Below are positions 8,923 through 18,248 of a stretch of DNA of 64,000 nucleotides, piece by piece. The stretch is from Lachnospiraceae bacterium. Lineage in GTDB: Bacteria > Bacillota > Clostridia > Lachnospirales > Lachnospiraceae. Every line of letters starts with the position of its first letter. The first letter of the stretch is position 1. The notes beneath the pieces were generated by a model. That model had not been told where the DNA came from. It saw only the letters and a program-made list of their open reading frames with translations, and ran no database searches. The translations under genes and the position numbers were made by a program. The DNA lies in assembly GCA_030526195.1 (NCBI GenBank), contig JAUNDG010000002.1:99228-163227 (forward strand), in the 5' to 3' direction.

Positions 8923-10317
8923 TCAGGCTTTGCTTTTGATGTAAGCATCGATACCGGCAGCAGCAGCCTTACCGGCGCCCATAGCCAGGATAACGGTGGC
9001 AGCACCTGTGGCAGCATCACCGCCGCAGAAGACACCCGGTTTGGATGTGGCACCTGTAGCCGGATCGGCAACGATGCACTTTCTTCTGTTGATCTCAAGA
9101 CCCTTTGTGGTGCTGGAGATCAGCGGGTTCGGGGATGTACCCAGGGACATAACGACGGCATCGGCTTCGATGTCGAATTCAGAACCCGGGATTTCAACCG
9201 GTGAACGACGACCGGAGGCATCCGGTTCGCCCAGTTCCATACGGATGCAGCGAACGCCGCAAACCCAGCCGTCTTCGTTTGTGAGGATCTCAACCGGATT
9301 TGTCAGAAGGTCAAAGATGATGCCTTCTTCCTTAGCGTGATGGACCTCTTCCTTACGGGCCGGTAATTCTTCTTCGGAACGACGATAGACCAGATGTGTT
9401 TCGGCACCCAGTCTTAAGGCTGTACGGGCAGCGTCCATAGCCACGTTACCACCACCGACAACGACCAGCTTCTTAGCCTTGTAGATCGGTGTATCGTAGT
9501 CATCACGATAAGCCTTCATCAGGTTGTTTCTTGTCAGGTATTCGTTAGCGGAGAAAACACCGTTGGCATTTTCACCCGGGATACCCATGAATCTGGGCAG
9601 ACCGGCACCGGAACCGACGAAAACAGATTCATAGCCGTCAACTTCCATCAGTTCATCGATGGTCTTGGCCTTACCGATCACGAAGTCAGTCTTGATCTCA
9701 ACGCCAAGGCCTTCCACGTTCTTGCATTCTTCAGCCACGATTTTGTCCTTCGGCAGACGGAATTCCGGGATGCCGTAGCACAGAACGCCGCCGGCTTTGT
9801 GCAGAGCTTCGAAAATAGTAACTTCGTAACCCAGCTTAGCCAGGTCGCCTGCGCAGGTCAGACCTGCCGGGCCGGAACCGATAACAGCGACCTTGTGGCC
9901 GTTCTTCTGATCGGCGCCTGTGGGGCGAATGCCATTTTCCTTGGCCCAGTCAGCCACGAAACGTTCCAGCTTACCGATGGCGATGGGCTCATCGATCTTA
10001 GCGCGGATGCACTTGCCTTCGCACTGGCTTTCCTGCGGGCAGACACGACCGCAGACAGCCGGCAGAGCGCTGGAATCTGTGATGATCTTATAAGCTTCGG
10101 CAAAGTTGCCGGCCTTCACTTCCTGAATGAAGTTCGGGATCTGGATGTTAACCGGGCAGCCGCCAACGCAGGCCGGTTTCTTGCAGTTTAAGCAGCGAGC
10201 GGCTTCAGCCATCGCTTCTTCGGCATTGTAGCCGTAGCAGACTTCTTCAAAATTATGAGCACGTACTTCCGGTGCCTGTTCTCTGACCGGTACTCTCGGT
10301 TTCTTTTCAACAGCCAT
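8923..10317 (-). CDS. NADPH-dependent (glutamate synthase small subunit-like) oxidoreductase; NfnB-type subunit
   Basis: 464 residues, often annotated gltA/gltD. The N-terminus carries the cysteine-rich Fe-S region (CLNCKKPACVGGCP, CGRVCPQESQCEGKC). It is followed by an FAD-binding Rossmann motif VIGSGPAGLTCAG and an NADP-binding motif VVVGGGNVAMDAA. Its immediate partner upstream is an FAD/[2Fe-2S] subunit with a TAATG stop/start overlap, so the pair is best read as NfnAB, which bifurcates electrons between NADPH, NAD+ and ferredoxin. No glutamate synthase large subunit is nearby, which argues against a role as GltD. The Shine-Dalgarno GGAGG lies within the end of the partner gene. Confidence 0.88.
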   Translation of the reverse strand: MAVEKKPRVPVREQAPEVRAHNFEEVCYGYNAEEAMAEAARCLNCKKPACVGGCPVNIQIPNFIQEVKAGNFAEAYKIITDSSALPAVCGRVCPQESQCEGKCIRAKIDEPIAIGKLERFVADWAKENGIRPTGADQKNGHKVAVIGSGPAGLTCAGDLAKLGYEVTIFEALHKAGGVLCYGIPEFRLPKDKIVAEECKNVEGLGVEIKTDFVIGKAKTIDELMEVDGYESVFVGSGAGLPRFMGIPGENANGVFSANEYLTRNNLMKAYRDDYDTPIYKAKKLVVVGGGNVAMDAARTALRLGAETHLVYRRSEEELPARKEEVHHAKEEGIIFDLLTNPVEILTNEDGWVCGVRCIRMELGEPDASGRRSPVEIPGSEFDIEADAVVMSLGTSPNPLISSTTKGLEINRRKCIVADPATGATSKPGVFCGGDAATGAATVILAMGAGKAAAAGIDAYIKSKA

Positions 10318-11222
10318 TATTTGTCACCTCCGCAGTTACCGCAGCCACCATGATGAGTATCGCCCTCTTCATATCTGAGCTTAGCGCGGCCTTCTTCTGT
10401 CTTGTACATCTGCATACGCTTCATACATTCGTTCCAGTCGATCTTGAAGCCATCGAATTCCGGACCGTCGACGCAGGCGAACTTGACTTCGTCACCGTTC
10501 ACTTCGTCGTGAAGTGTCAGACGGCAGGCGCCGCACATACCGGTACCGTCAACCATGATCGGGTTCATGGATACGATGGTCGGAATGTTGTATTTCTTAG
10601 TTGTCAGTGTACAGAATTTCATCATGATCATCGGACCGATGGCGATGCAGCGATCGTAAACGATACCTTCATTTTCCACCAGATCTTCGATGACTGTGGT
10701 GACAACACCGTGACGGCCGTAGGAACCGTCATCTGTTGTGATGTAAAGGTTGCCGGCAACGGCCTTCATCTTCTCTTCGAAGAACAGAAGGTCTTTGTTT
10801 CTGGCACCGATGATAACATCGGCTTTGACACCATGTTCATGAAGCCACTTCACCTGCGGATAAACCGGGGCTGTACCGACACCACCGGCTACGAACAGGA
10901 TGCGTTTTTTCTTCAGTTCTTCGATGTCTTCATCGATCAGTTCAGAGGGGACACCCAGCGGACCGACAACATCGGCGATACTGTCACCTTCTTCATATTT
11001 CAGAAGCTTCTGAGTACCGACACCAAGCGGCTGGAAAGCGATGGTGATGGTGCCCTGTTCACGATCGTAATCACAGATCGTCAGCGGAATTCTTTCACCT
11101 TCTTCATCTGTTCTGACGATGATGAACTGACCCGGTTCGCAGTGCTGTGCCACCTGCGGGGCGTCAAGATCCATCAGCCAGACAACTTCACTGAGCTGTT
11201 CCTTCTTTGTAATCTTGTACAT
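10317..11222 (-). CDS. Ferredoxin-NADP reductase-like FAD/[2Fe-2S] subunit; NfnA-type
   Basis: 301 residues, related to the dihydroorotate dehydrogenase electron-transfer subunit (PyrK) and sulfide dehydrogenase subunit. The FAD-binding front contains GQFIIVRTDEEGERIPLT, and the NAD-binding middle contains VAGGVGTAPVYPQ. A C-terminal [2Fe-2S] region reads DGTGMCGACRL, with a further Cys in FACVDGPEF and a Cys-rich tail HHGGCGNCGG. It lies directly upstream of the GltD-like subunit; this order is that of nfnA-nfnB in clostridia. PyrK is unlikely because no pyrD is next to it. Confidence 0.87.
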   Translation of the reverse strand: MYKITKKEQLSEVVWLMDLDAPQVAQHCEPGQFIIVRTDEEGERIPLTICDYDREQGTITIAFQPLGVGTQKLLKYEEGDSIADVVGPLGVPSELIDEDIEELKKKRILFVAGGVGTAPVYPQVKWLHEHGVKADVIIGARNKDLLFFEEKMKAVAGNLYITTDDGSYGRHGVVTTVIEDLVENEGIVYDRCIAIGPMIMMKFCTLTTKKYNIPTIVSMNPIMVDGTGMCGACRLTLHDEVNGDEVKFACVDGPEFDGFKIDWNECMKRMQMYKTEEGRAKLRYEEGDTHHGGCGNCGGDK

Positions 11223-11238
11223 GTGTTCCTCCCAAAAA

Positions 11239-12363
11239 TTAGTTTACAACATATGTTTCACTGACAACAGATGAATACTTGCCGTACTCGTTTTTGACGA
11301 TCACGGAGAAAATGTGTGTGCCTTCCGGCATCACGATCTCTCCCACCACCGGCAGACAGGCATCGTCCGGTGTTTCGTCGAAAGCATAATAGGCCTTGCA
11401 GCCCTCCGGCACCTCAACGGAAATGGTTGAGCCTGTCGGATAATACCCTGACTCGGGTGTAATGACAGCCGGATCCGGCTGTGCCAGTGAGATATTATAA
11501 ACGGCAATGGTGATATCACCGTCTATATCATAGGAATTGACGGCCATGGCCCGGATTTCATTGCGGCCCTCTTCAAGAGAGATCGGGAATCCGGTGTAGA
11601 CATCCGATGCCCGGGTGGGATCGGTGCCGTCCGTCGTGAAGTAGATCGTGCAATCCGGCATATCCTTGATGGTCATCTTTGTCGGACTGTCGAAATCTGA
11701 TTCCGCCGGATCAAACACCGGCGCATCCGGGATATAATCATGGAAAAACTCCCGGATCTTGTCGCTGCTCCCCATAAGGAGCGCCTTCATATCCTCACCC
11801 CGTCCCTGGTCTTCGTAAATATCAAGCAGAGCCTGATAGTCATCGATCAGAGTCGGATCTTCTTTGATCAGCGTTTTGTAAAGCTTTTCGGCTTCACCGC
11901 TCTGCCCCTCTTTCAGCAGCATGGCGGCATAAAGCTCACGGGCGGAAACGGAGGCGCTGTCAAGATGCAGGGCCTGATTAAGAAAAGCCCAGGCGCCTTC
12001 GACATCACCATTTTCAAAAGCGGTACGCGCATGAGAATACTGATAGTTGAAGTCATTTTTGTTCCGGATATCGGTGTAGTATTTCACACCGAAGACCAGA
12101 AGAATGACGAGAATGACGCAGAAGACGCTGATCATGACCAATAACTTATTCTGTTTGCGTTTCAGCGTATTTTCGCGGCTTTGGGAAATGATCTCCCGAT
12201 ACCGTTCACTGGTCTTCTCTTTCTTCTGTCTCCCGAGAACATTTTTGTTTCTGATCAGTGTTTCAACAGAATGATACTCAGAAACAAGTTCTATTTCCTT
12301 GTGACACAGCGGGCAGATGACTTCCCCGTCCGCTATGACAGCTCCACATTCAGGACATGTCAT
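11239..12363 (-). CDS. Zinc-ribbon / single-TM / TPR protein with chitobiase-type C-terminal domains
   Basis: A multi-domain protein of about 374 residues with unknown role. The N-terminus is a zinc ribbon (CPEC and CPLC knuckles). After a basic stretch comes one transmembrane helix near residue 80 (LLVMISVFCVILVILLVFG), then two TPR-like helices hairpins (residues 105-175). The end holds an Ig-like CHB_HEX_C_1 domain (TIYFTTDGTDPTRAS) and a second, weaker copy (CKAYYAFDETPDDA). A GTG codon 9 bases upstream is an alternative start, but the ATG at 12363 has GGGTGAG at good distance. It abuts ftsK and precedes nfnA, so it is probably co-transcribed with both. Confidence 0.75.
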   Translation of the reverse strand: MTCPECGAVIADGEVICPLCHKEIELVSEYHSVETLIRNKNVLGRQKKEKTSERYREIISQSRENTLKRKQNKLLVMISVFCVILVILLVFGVKYYTDIRNKNDFNYQYSHARTAFENGDVEGAWAFLNQALHLDSASVSARELYAAMLLKEGQSGEAEKLYKTLIKEDPTLIDDYQALLDIYEDQGRGEDMKALLMGSSDKIREFFHDYIPDAPVFDPAESDFDSPTKMTIKDMPDCTIYFTTDGTDPTRASDVYTGFPISLEEGRNEIRAMAVNSYDIDGDITIAVYNISLAQPDPAVITPESGYYPTGSTISVEVPEGCKAYYAFDETPDDACLPVVGEIVMPEGTHIFSVIVKNEYGKYSSVVSETYVVN

Positions 12364-12364
12364 G

Positions 12365-15300
12365 TTACTCACCCTGTTCTGTCATGTTTTCAAATTGCTC
12401 CTGAGACATCAGGATGGTGCGGGCCTTCGTGCCCTCTTCGGGACCGACGACACCGGCTTCCGCCAGCTGGTCCATAATCCGGGCTGCCCGGTTAAAGCCG
12501 ATCTTAAAGTAGCGCTGCAGCATACCGATGGAGGCTTTGTCCTTATCAATGATAAGCTTGCCGGCATCCCAGAAATACTCATCCCGTCCGTCGGTGGGCA
12601 CGCCGCCGGCGGAGGTGCTGTTATTGCTGCTTTCGTTGATCTTTTTCTGGATCTCCTCGATCTCGCTCTCGGAGGATCCGCTGCCCTGACCCTTCAGGAA
12701 GTCAACGACACGGGTGATATCTTCATCCGACACATAGCAGCCCTGAACACGCATGGGTGTGGGGAAGCTCTGCGGATAAAAGAGCATATCGCCCTTACCC
12801 AGAAGCTTCTCGGCCCCGTTCATATCAAGGATCGTGCGGCTGTCAACACCGGAGGTTACAGACAGAGCAATACGGGACGGCATGTTGGCTTTGATCAGAC
12901 CCGTCACAACATTGACGGAAGGTCTCTGTGTGGCGATGATCACATGAATACCGGCAGCACGGGCCAGCTGGGCCAGACGACAGATGGCGTCTTCAACTTC
13001 ACCCGGCGCCACCATCATAAGGTCAGCCAACTCGTCGACGATGACCACAATGCGCGGCAGCTTCTTTAAGTTTGCCTTTTCCTCTTCGTCCACACGGGGA
13101 TCGGCTTTGATCTCCTCGATGCGTTTGTTGTAGGACTCGATATCACGGACGCCGCTCATGGCTGAAAACTTGTTATAGCGCTCTGTCATTTCGGCTACGG
13201 CCCAGTTCAGGGCACCGGAAGCCTTCTTGACATCGGTGACAACCGGGATGAGCAGATGCGGAATCCCGTCATAGATCTTAAGTTCGACCACTTTGGGGTC
13301 GATCATGACCATCTTCACGTCCTCCGGAGAGGATTTGAAAAGAATACTCATGATGAGTGTGTTGATACACACGGATTTACCGGAACCGGTGGCACCGGCG
13401 ATCAGCAGATGCGGCATCTTGGCGATGTCCGTGACGATGGGCCGGCCGCCGATATCCTTACCCACGGCAAAGGCCAGGGGCTTGGAGAACTTCTCGAATT
13501 CCGGTGTCTCAAGCATTTCCCTGAGCATAACGGAACCCGGTTCCTTATTAGGCACCTCAATACCGACAGCCGCTTTCCCCGGAATCGGGGCTTCGATACG
13601 GATATCCGCCGCTGCCAGATTGAGCTTGATATCATCAGTTAAGGCCACAATACGGCTGACCTTGACGCCGTGATCGGGCTGGAGCTCGTAACGTGTGACT
13701 GTGGGCCCGCGGCTCACACCCACCACGTGAACACCGACGCCGAAATCATCGAAGGTCTGCTGCAGCTTTTCAGCTGTTTCCATGACCGTATCGCTGGAAT
13801 CGCCGTCAGAAGCTTTGCCCGGTGTCAGAAGGTCCACGGTGGGGAATTCGTAAGGCTTGGGCGCCTCCTCTTCCTCCTTGATATCGATCTCTGACTGAAC
13901 CGCTTCCACACTGTCGGCAATGGCGGCCTCTGAGCTGCGCGGTTTGGCATGACGCCGCACCAGGCCCTCATCATCCGGATTCACATCCGGCGTCATCATG
14001 GCTTCAAAAGCTTCGGCATCAGGTTCGCCCGGCAGTTCCACCGGTCCGGCCGGTGCGGTCATAGGTGATGAGGCAAAGTCATTATCCTCATCAAAGGCTG
14101 ATTCATCCCGGAAGGACAGCTGGTTTACGTCCACCGGATCTGTATTTAAGGTCTTCAGGATACGACGCGCTTCGGCAGAACCCGCCTCGTTATCGACACC
14201 ATCCTCATCAGATAAAGTGACCCGTTCCGCCGGGCGATAGCTGCGGCGCAAAGAGGCCATGAATTCTTCGCTGATGCGGGAGGTTTCTTTTTTGCGGTCG
14301 GCAGGTTTATCTGCCGCTGCCGGTGTGTCCTCTGCTGCGACTTTCGTTTCCGCAGCAGGTTTGGCTTCCGCAACGGGTCCGGCTTCTGTTGCCGCCTTCA
14401 CAGAAGAAGCTTCTGTTTTTTCCGGCTCAAGAGCCGCCATCAGGCTGTCTTCATTAATGTTAAGAGAAGCCAGTGTCTCATCGGCTGCCGCAGCTTTCGC
14501 TGCCTCGGCGGCCTCTTTCTTTTCTTTACGGAAATCAGGCAGCTTAAAGGTCCCGCCGCGTTTCCGTCTTTCGGTGCCGTCAGCGCTCTTGCCATAGCGT
14601 GAAGAGACGGCTTTATCCTCATGCTCGAGGAGACTGTCATCATCGGCTTCCGCCAGGAGGGCTTCGGCTTCAAGAGCCTCTTCCTCACGCATACGACGGA
14701 GCATCTCCCGCTTTTCGCGGCGAAGCTCCTGACGCTTCATTTCCTTCTTGCGGGCATTGGACAGAAGCGGCTTCTGGGTCAGGATGATGAGCCCGATAAA
14801 GAGCGCCGTCAATGTCAGCAGGTAAGCCCCGATGGTCCCGAAGGCCACACCAAACAGTGTGACAACGGCACCGCCTAAAAGGCCGCCGCCCAGGTGAGTC
14901 TCACCGCACTGGGCATAATACCCCATCACGCTGCTGCCTCTTTCATAGCCCACTAAAATGAGCTGGCACAGGACGCACAGCACGATATAGACCACCACAA
15001 GCCCGGTCATCTTCCGTCTGATCAGTGAATGGAATTCGTTGACCAGATAAAAGGACAGGCCGAAGGATAACACAAACGGAAAAACATAAGCCATGGTACC
15101 GAAAAGGCCGAAGAACAGGGAACGGATTCCCTTGCCTACAACACCGCCGGCACCCAACAGGCTGATAAAGATCAAAACTGAAAGCGCATAGACCACGATC
15201 AGCAGGATATCCCGGCCGATGGCGTTGTCATGCTGATGGACGACAACAGCCGGTTCCTGCTGCTTCTGCCGTCCTTTGGCACTGCCGCTGCCGGCAGTTT

Positions 15301-15373
15301 TCCGGGTTGAAGTTTTGGCAGAGCCTGACTTCTTGCCGGTAGTTTGTCGTCTTCGGTTATCCGAAGATGCCAT
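12365..15373 (-). CDS. ftsK: DNA translocase FtsK/SpoIIIE
   Basis: A septal motor that pumps chromosomal DNA at division or sporulation. The 1002-residue protein has four membrane helices in the first 170 residues and a long Ala/Glu/Lys-rich linker (about 190-500). The motor domain has Walker A GATGSGKS, the VMIDPKVVEL block, Walker B IVVIVDELADLM and the ATQRPSV motif. A C-terminal gamma winged helix (SIGMLQRYFKIGFNRAARIM) reads orienting sequences. The start follows GGGGG closely after the uppP stop. FtsK and SpoIIIE cannot be separated by sequence here; no sporulation genes are visible in the window. Confidence 0.95.
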   Translation of the reverse strand: MASSDNRRRQTTGKKSGSAKTSTRKTAGSGSAKGRQKQQEPAVVVHQHDNAIGRDILLIVVYALSVLIFISLLGAGGVVGKGIRSLFFGLFGTMAYVFPFVLSFGLSFYLVNEFHSLIRRKMTGLVVVYIVLCVLCQLILVGYERGSSVMGYYAQCGETHLGGGLLGGAVVTLFGVAFGTIGAYLLTLTALFIGLIILTQKPLLSNARKKEMKRQELRREKREMLRRMREEEALEAEALLAEADDDSLLEHEDKAVSSRYGKSADGTERRKRGGTFKLPDFRKEKKEAAEAAKAAAADETLASLNINEDSLMAALEPEKTEASSVKAATEAGPVAEAKPAAETKVAAEDTPAAADKPADRKKETSRISEEFMASLRRSYRPAERVTLSDEDGVDNEAGSAEARRILKTLNTDPVDVNQLSFRDESAFDEDNDFASSPMTAPAGPVELPGEPDAEAFEAMMTPDVNPDDEGLVRRHAKPRSSEAAIADSVEAVQSEIDIKEEEEAPKPYEFPTVDLLTPGKASDGDSSDTVMETAEKLQQTFDDFGVGVHVVGVSRGPTVTRYELQPDHGVKVSRIVALTDDIKLNLAAADIRIEAPIPGKAAVGIEVPNKEPGSVMLREMLETPEFEKFSKPLAFAVGKDIGGRPIVTDIAKMPHLLIAGATGSGKSVCINTLIMSILFKSSPEDVKMVMIDPKVVELKIYDGIPHLLIPVVTDVKKASGALNWAVAEMTERYNKFSAMSGVRDIESYNKRIEEIKADPRVDEEEKANLKKLPRIVVIVDELADLMMVAPGEVEDAICRLAQLARAAGIHVIIATQRPSVNVVTGLIKANMPSRIALSVTSGVDSRTILDMNGAEKLLGKGDMLFYPQSFPTPMRVQGCYVSDEDITRVVDFLKGQGSGSSESEIEEIQKKINESSNNSTSAGGVPTDGRDEYFWDAGKLIIDKDKASIGMLQRYFKIGFNRAARIMDQLAEAGVVGPEEGTKARTILMSQEQFENMTEQGE

Positions 15374-15376
15374 AGA

Positions 15377-16267
15377 TTACCCCCTGTATAAGACAAAGTG
15401 GCCTGCGATTGCCACTACTCCAATAACAAAACAATACACCGCAAAGCGGTACAGCTGCTTCCGGCGGACAATCTCAAGCATCCGGCGGATGGTGACATAG
15501 GCCGCGGCACCGGCTGTGAGGGCCCCCAATACCCCTAAGCCGACAGCTGATAAGGTCATCTGATCCGCGTGATAGCCAACCCCCAGCTCAAAAATGAGGG
15601 CGCCCACCATGGTCGGCACAGATAACAAAAATGAATAACGAATGGCCATGCGCCGATTCATCCCGCACAGCAGGGAGGCACAGATGGTCACACCGGATCG
15701 GGAAAGACCGGGCATGACAGCCAGCCCCTGAGCGACACCGATAAAGAGTGCCCGTGACATGGGCAGTTCTTTCGGGGGCAGATTCTGGGTGGCGACCTTA
15801 TCCACCACCAGAAGGATCACGCCGTTGATGAAAAAACACATGCCGGGTATGAGTAAAGTCCCTGAGGACTTCTGGGCTGCCCCTTCAAGCAAAAAGCCCA
15901 GCGCTCCCGTCGGCAGACAGGACAGCGCCATCATACCCGCCAGTCGTCTGTAATTCGTTGTCAGAATACGCCTGTAAACCGGCACTTCATCCCGGCCGGC
16001 GGCTGTCAGATAAAGACAGGCGTTATAGAAAAGATCCCGGACCATGGCTGCCAAAGCGACCACCATGCGGGCCAGGTCCTGATAAAACACCACAACCACC
16101 GCGAGTAAAGTCCCGATATGCAGGAAAATGCCAAACAGCAGCTCATCCGGCAGCTGCAGCCCCAGCAAGGAGCCGGCCAGTACCAGATGACCTGAACTGC
16201 TGACAGGAAAAAATTCAGTTAAACCCTGGATAAGACCAAGCAGTAATGCTTTGAGCGCCAGGATCAT
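15377..16267 (-). CDS. uppP: Undecaprenyl-diphosphatase UppP (BacA)
   Basis: An integral membrane phosphatase recycling undecaprenyl pyrophosphate for peptidoglycan and teichoic acid synthesis. It has 296 residues and about eight hydrophobic helices. The two family signatures are present: EFFPVSSSGH near the N-terminus, which holds the active-site Glu, and MPGLSRSGVT (about residues 183-192), which holds the catalytic Ser/Arg. The start overlaps the yebC stop by 4 bases, and ftsK follows after 3 bases. Overexpression of this family confers bacitracin resistance in other bacteria. Confidence 0.96.
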   Translation of the reverse strand: MILALKALLLGLIQGLTEFFPVSSSGHLVLAGSLLGLQLPDELLFGIFLHIGTLLAVVVVFYQDLARMVVALAAMVRDLFYNACLYLTAAGRDEVPVYRRILTTNYRRLAGMMALSCLPTGALGFLLEGAAQKSSGTLLIPGMCFFINGVILLVVDKVATQNLPPKELPMSRALFIGVAQGLAVMPGLSRSGVTICASLLCGMNRRMAIRYSFLLSVPTMVGALIFELGVGYHADQMTLSAVGLGVLGALTAGAAAYVTIRRMLEIVRRKQLYRFAVYCFVIGVVAIAGHFVLYRG

Positions 16268-16995
16268 TCTTCATCCCAGTTGTGATAGACGTACTGAACG
16301 TCATCGCTGGCATCCAGAAGGCTTAAGATCTTCTGAAGGCTGGCTTTGTCAGCTTCGGATGACAGAGTCACATAGTTCTGCGGGATCATGGTGACTTCAG
16401 CCTCGGCCATGGGGATACCGGCTTCTTCCAGAGATTTCTTGACTTCGTCGAAGCTTTCCGGATCTGTCAGGATCTCGAAGCAGTCATCTTCTTCACTGAA
16501 GTCTTCAGCACCGGCATCAAGAGCGGTCATCATCAGGTCGTCGGCGTCCATATCGCACTCTTCCTTATCCACGATGATCTGACCCTTCTTATCGAACATG
16601 AAGGACACGCAGCCCTGTGTACCGACGTTGCCGCCGCCCTTTGTGAAGGCCGCACGCACATCAGCCGCAGTTCTGTTCTTGTTGTCTGTCAGTGTGTCCA
16701 CGATGATGGCGATGCCGCTGGGGCCATAGCCTTCATAAGTGTTGTATTCGTAGTTGGCACCGCCGTTGTCACCGGCAGCCTTCTTGATACCTCTTTCAAT
16801 AGTATCGTTGGGCATGTTGGCGGCTTTCGCTTTGGCGATAACAGAAGCCAGCTTATAGTTGTTAGCCGGATCCGGACCGCCTTCCTTAACGGCTACGGCG
16901 ATTTCACGGCCGATGATGGTAAAGATTTTGCCCTTGGCAGCATCATTTTTCTCTTTTTTGTGTTTGATGTTGGCGAACTTTGAATGTCCTGACAT
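16264..16995 (-). CDS. YebC/PmpR family protein
   Basis: 243 residues, full length for the TACO1/YebC family. The diagnostic N-terminus SGHSKFANIKHKKEKNDAAKG is present (quoted in parts: SGHSKFANIKHKK, KNDAAKGK), as are PNDTIERGIKKA and the EGYGPSGIAIIV block. Members have been described both as transcription regulators and as translation factors that help ribosomes over proline stretches; the sequence does not decide between these. AGAGGAG precedes the ATG. It is co-transcribed with uppP (ATGA overlap). Confidence 0.94.
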   Translation of the reverse strand: MSGHSKFANIKHKKEKNDAAKGKIFTIIGREIAVAVKEGGPDPANNYKLASVIAKAKAANMPNDTIERGIKKAAGDNGGANYEYNTYEGYGPSGIAIIVDTLTDNKNRTAADVRAAFTKGGGNVGTQGCVSFMFDKKGQIIVDKEECDMDADDLMMTALDAGAEDFSEEDDCFEILTDPESFDEVKKSLEEAGIPMAEAEVTMIPQNYVTLSSEADKASLQKILSLLDASDDVQYVYHNWDEE

Positions 16996-17057
16996 GATTT
17001 AACTCCTCTTTCACTATACGGATTTTGTCTCCGTAGAAATTTAACTTATGCAATTCA

Positions 17058-18248
17058 TCATAAAATGGCTATTGTTTCAATATTACCATTTTCAAAGCCA
17101 ATAGTAAAGCGGGTGCCCTTGTGAATATAGATCCGGGGCACACGTTTGTTGACGCAGCAGGCCAGCTCGTAATTGAAGCGGCCACAGATGCCGCCCAGCT
17201 CTTCAGCCCGGATGGTCTCCTCTCCCATGTTCCCCAGAAGGACCACCGGATCTCCCCGGTGCACATCCGGAATATCCGTCACATCCACCATAAACTGGTC
17301 CATGCAGACCCGGCCGCGGATCGGGGCCCGCTGCCCCTTCACCAGCACCTCGCCCTTATTGGACAAAAGCCGGGGATAGCCGTCGGCGTAACCCACCGGA
17401 ATGGTGGCGATCACGGATTCTTTTGCTGTCACATAGGTTCCGCCGTAACTGATGGCGGTGCCTGCCGGCACGCGTTTCACATAGGAAATGCGGGCGTGCA
17501 GACTCATGGCGGGTTTCAGGTCCAGCATCTTACAGGGCACCTCATCCGAGGGATCCAGCCCGTAAAGACTGATGCCGGCCCGGACCATATCGAGATTTGC
17601 CTCCGGGAAACCCAGGATACCAGCGCTGTTGCTGCAATGGTAAATGGGAATCCGCAGCCCCATTTCCTCAAGACGCTTTGTAAAATAAAGAAAATGTTCA
17701 AGCTGAGCCTTGGCCGCGGCATGATCGGTTTCATCCGCCCGGGCAAAGTGTGAGAAAATGCCTTCGACTTCCAGCTCTTCCATGGCGCAGATCCGGGCAG
17801 CGCTCTCAATGGCCTCATCGCTCATCGCAAACCCGATGCGGCCCATGCCTGTATCCAGGGCGATATGCACGGCGGCGCGGCGTCCCACACTGCGGGCGGC
17901 AGCGGCCACCTCTTCTGCCAGGTCTTCTGAAAAGACGCAGAGCCGCACATCGGCGCGGATGAGGTCCTCAAGCCCCTCCGGGAAAACACAACCTAAGAGC
18001 ATCACCGGTTTTGTGATCCCGGCGGCGCGAAGTTCCAGCGCTTCCTCCGTTGTGGCAACGGCAAAACCCCAGATATAGTCCTTTTCCTCCAGCATGCGCC
18101 CGATGGGCACCGCGCCGTGGCCGTAACCGTCAGCTTTGATGACGGCGGCCATCATTGTGCCCGGTTTTAAATGGGCATGCATTTTATCAAAATTATCGGA
18201 AATATGATCCAGATTAATCTCGGCATAGATCCGGCTTTTTGTTATCAT
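17058..18248 (-). CDS. alr: Alanine racemase
   Basis: A PLP enzyme that makes D-alanine for peptidoglycan. The 396-residue protein has the PLP lysine in AAVIKADGYGHGA (about residue 38), the AEINLDHISDN start typical of the family, the second catalytic Tyr region TAISYGGTYV, and the C-terminal VCMDQFMVDVTD motif. The ATG overlaps the stop of nnr (ATGA). The nnr-alr pairing recurs in Firmicutes. The C-terminus is slightly extended and mostly hydrophobic (TIGFENGNIETIAIL), with no known significance. Confidence 0.96.
   Translation of the reverse strand: MITKSRIYAEINLDHISDNFDKMHAHLKPGTMMAAVIKADGYGHGAVPIGRMLEEKDYIWGFAVATTEEALELRAAGITKPVMLLGCVFPEGLEDLIRADVRLCVFSEDLAEEVAAAARSVGRRAAVHIALDTGMGRIGFAMSDEAIESAARICAMEELEVEGIFSHFARADETDHAAAKAQLEHFLYFTKRLEEMGLRIPIYHCSNSAGILGFPEANLDMVRAGISLYGLDPSDEVPCKMLDLKPAMSLHARISYVKRVPAGTAISYGGTYVTAKESVIATIPVGYADGYPRLLSNKGEVLVKGQRAPIRGRVCMDQFMVDVTDIPDVHRGDPVVLLGNMGEETIRAEELGGICGRFNYELACCVNKRVPRIYIHKGTRFTIGFENGNIETIAIL

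Noticed and set aside
8923-10317. Glutamate synthase small subunit GltD
   Set aside because: The large subunit is missing and the FAD/[2Fe-2S] partner adjoins it, which matches NfnAB better.
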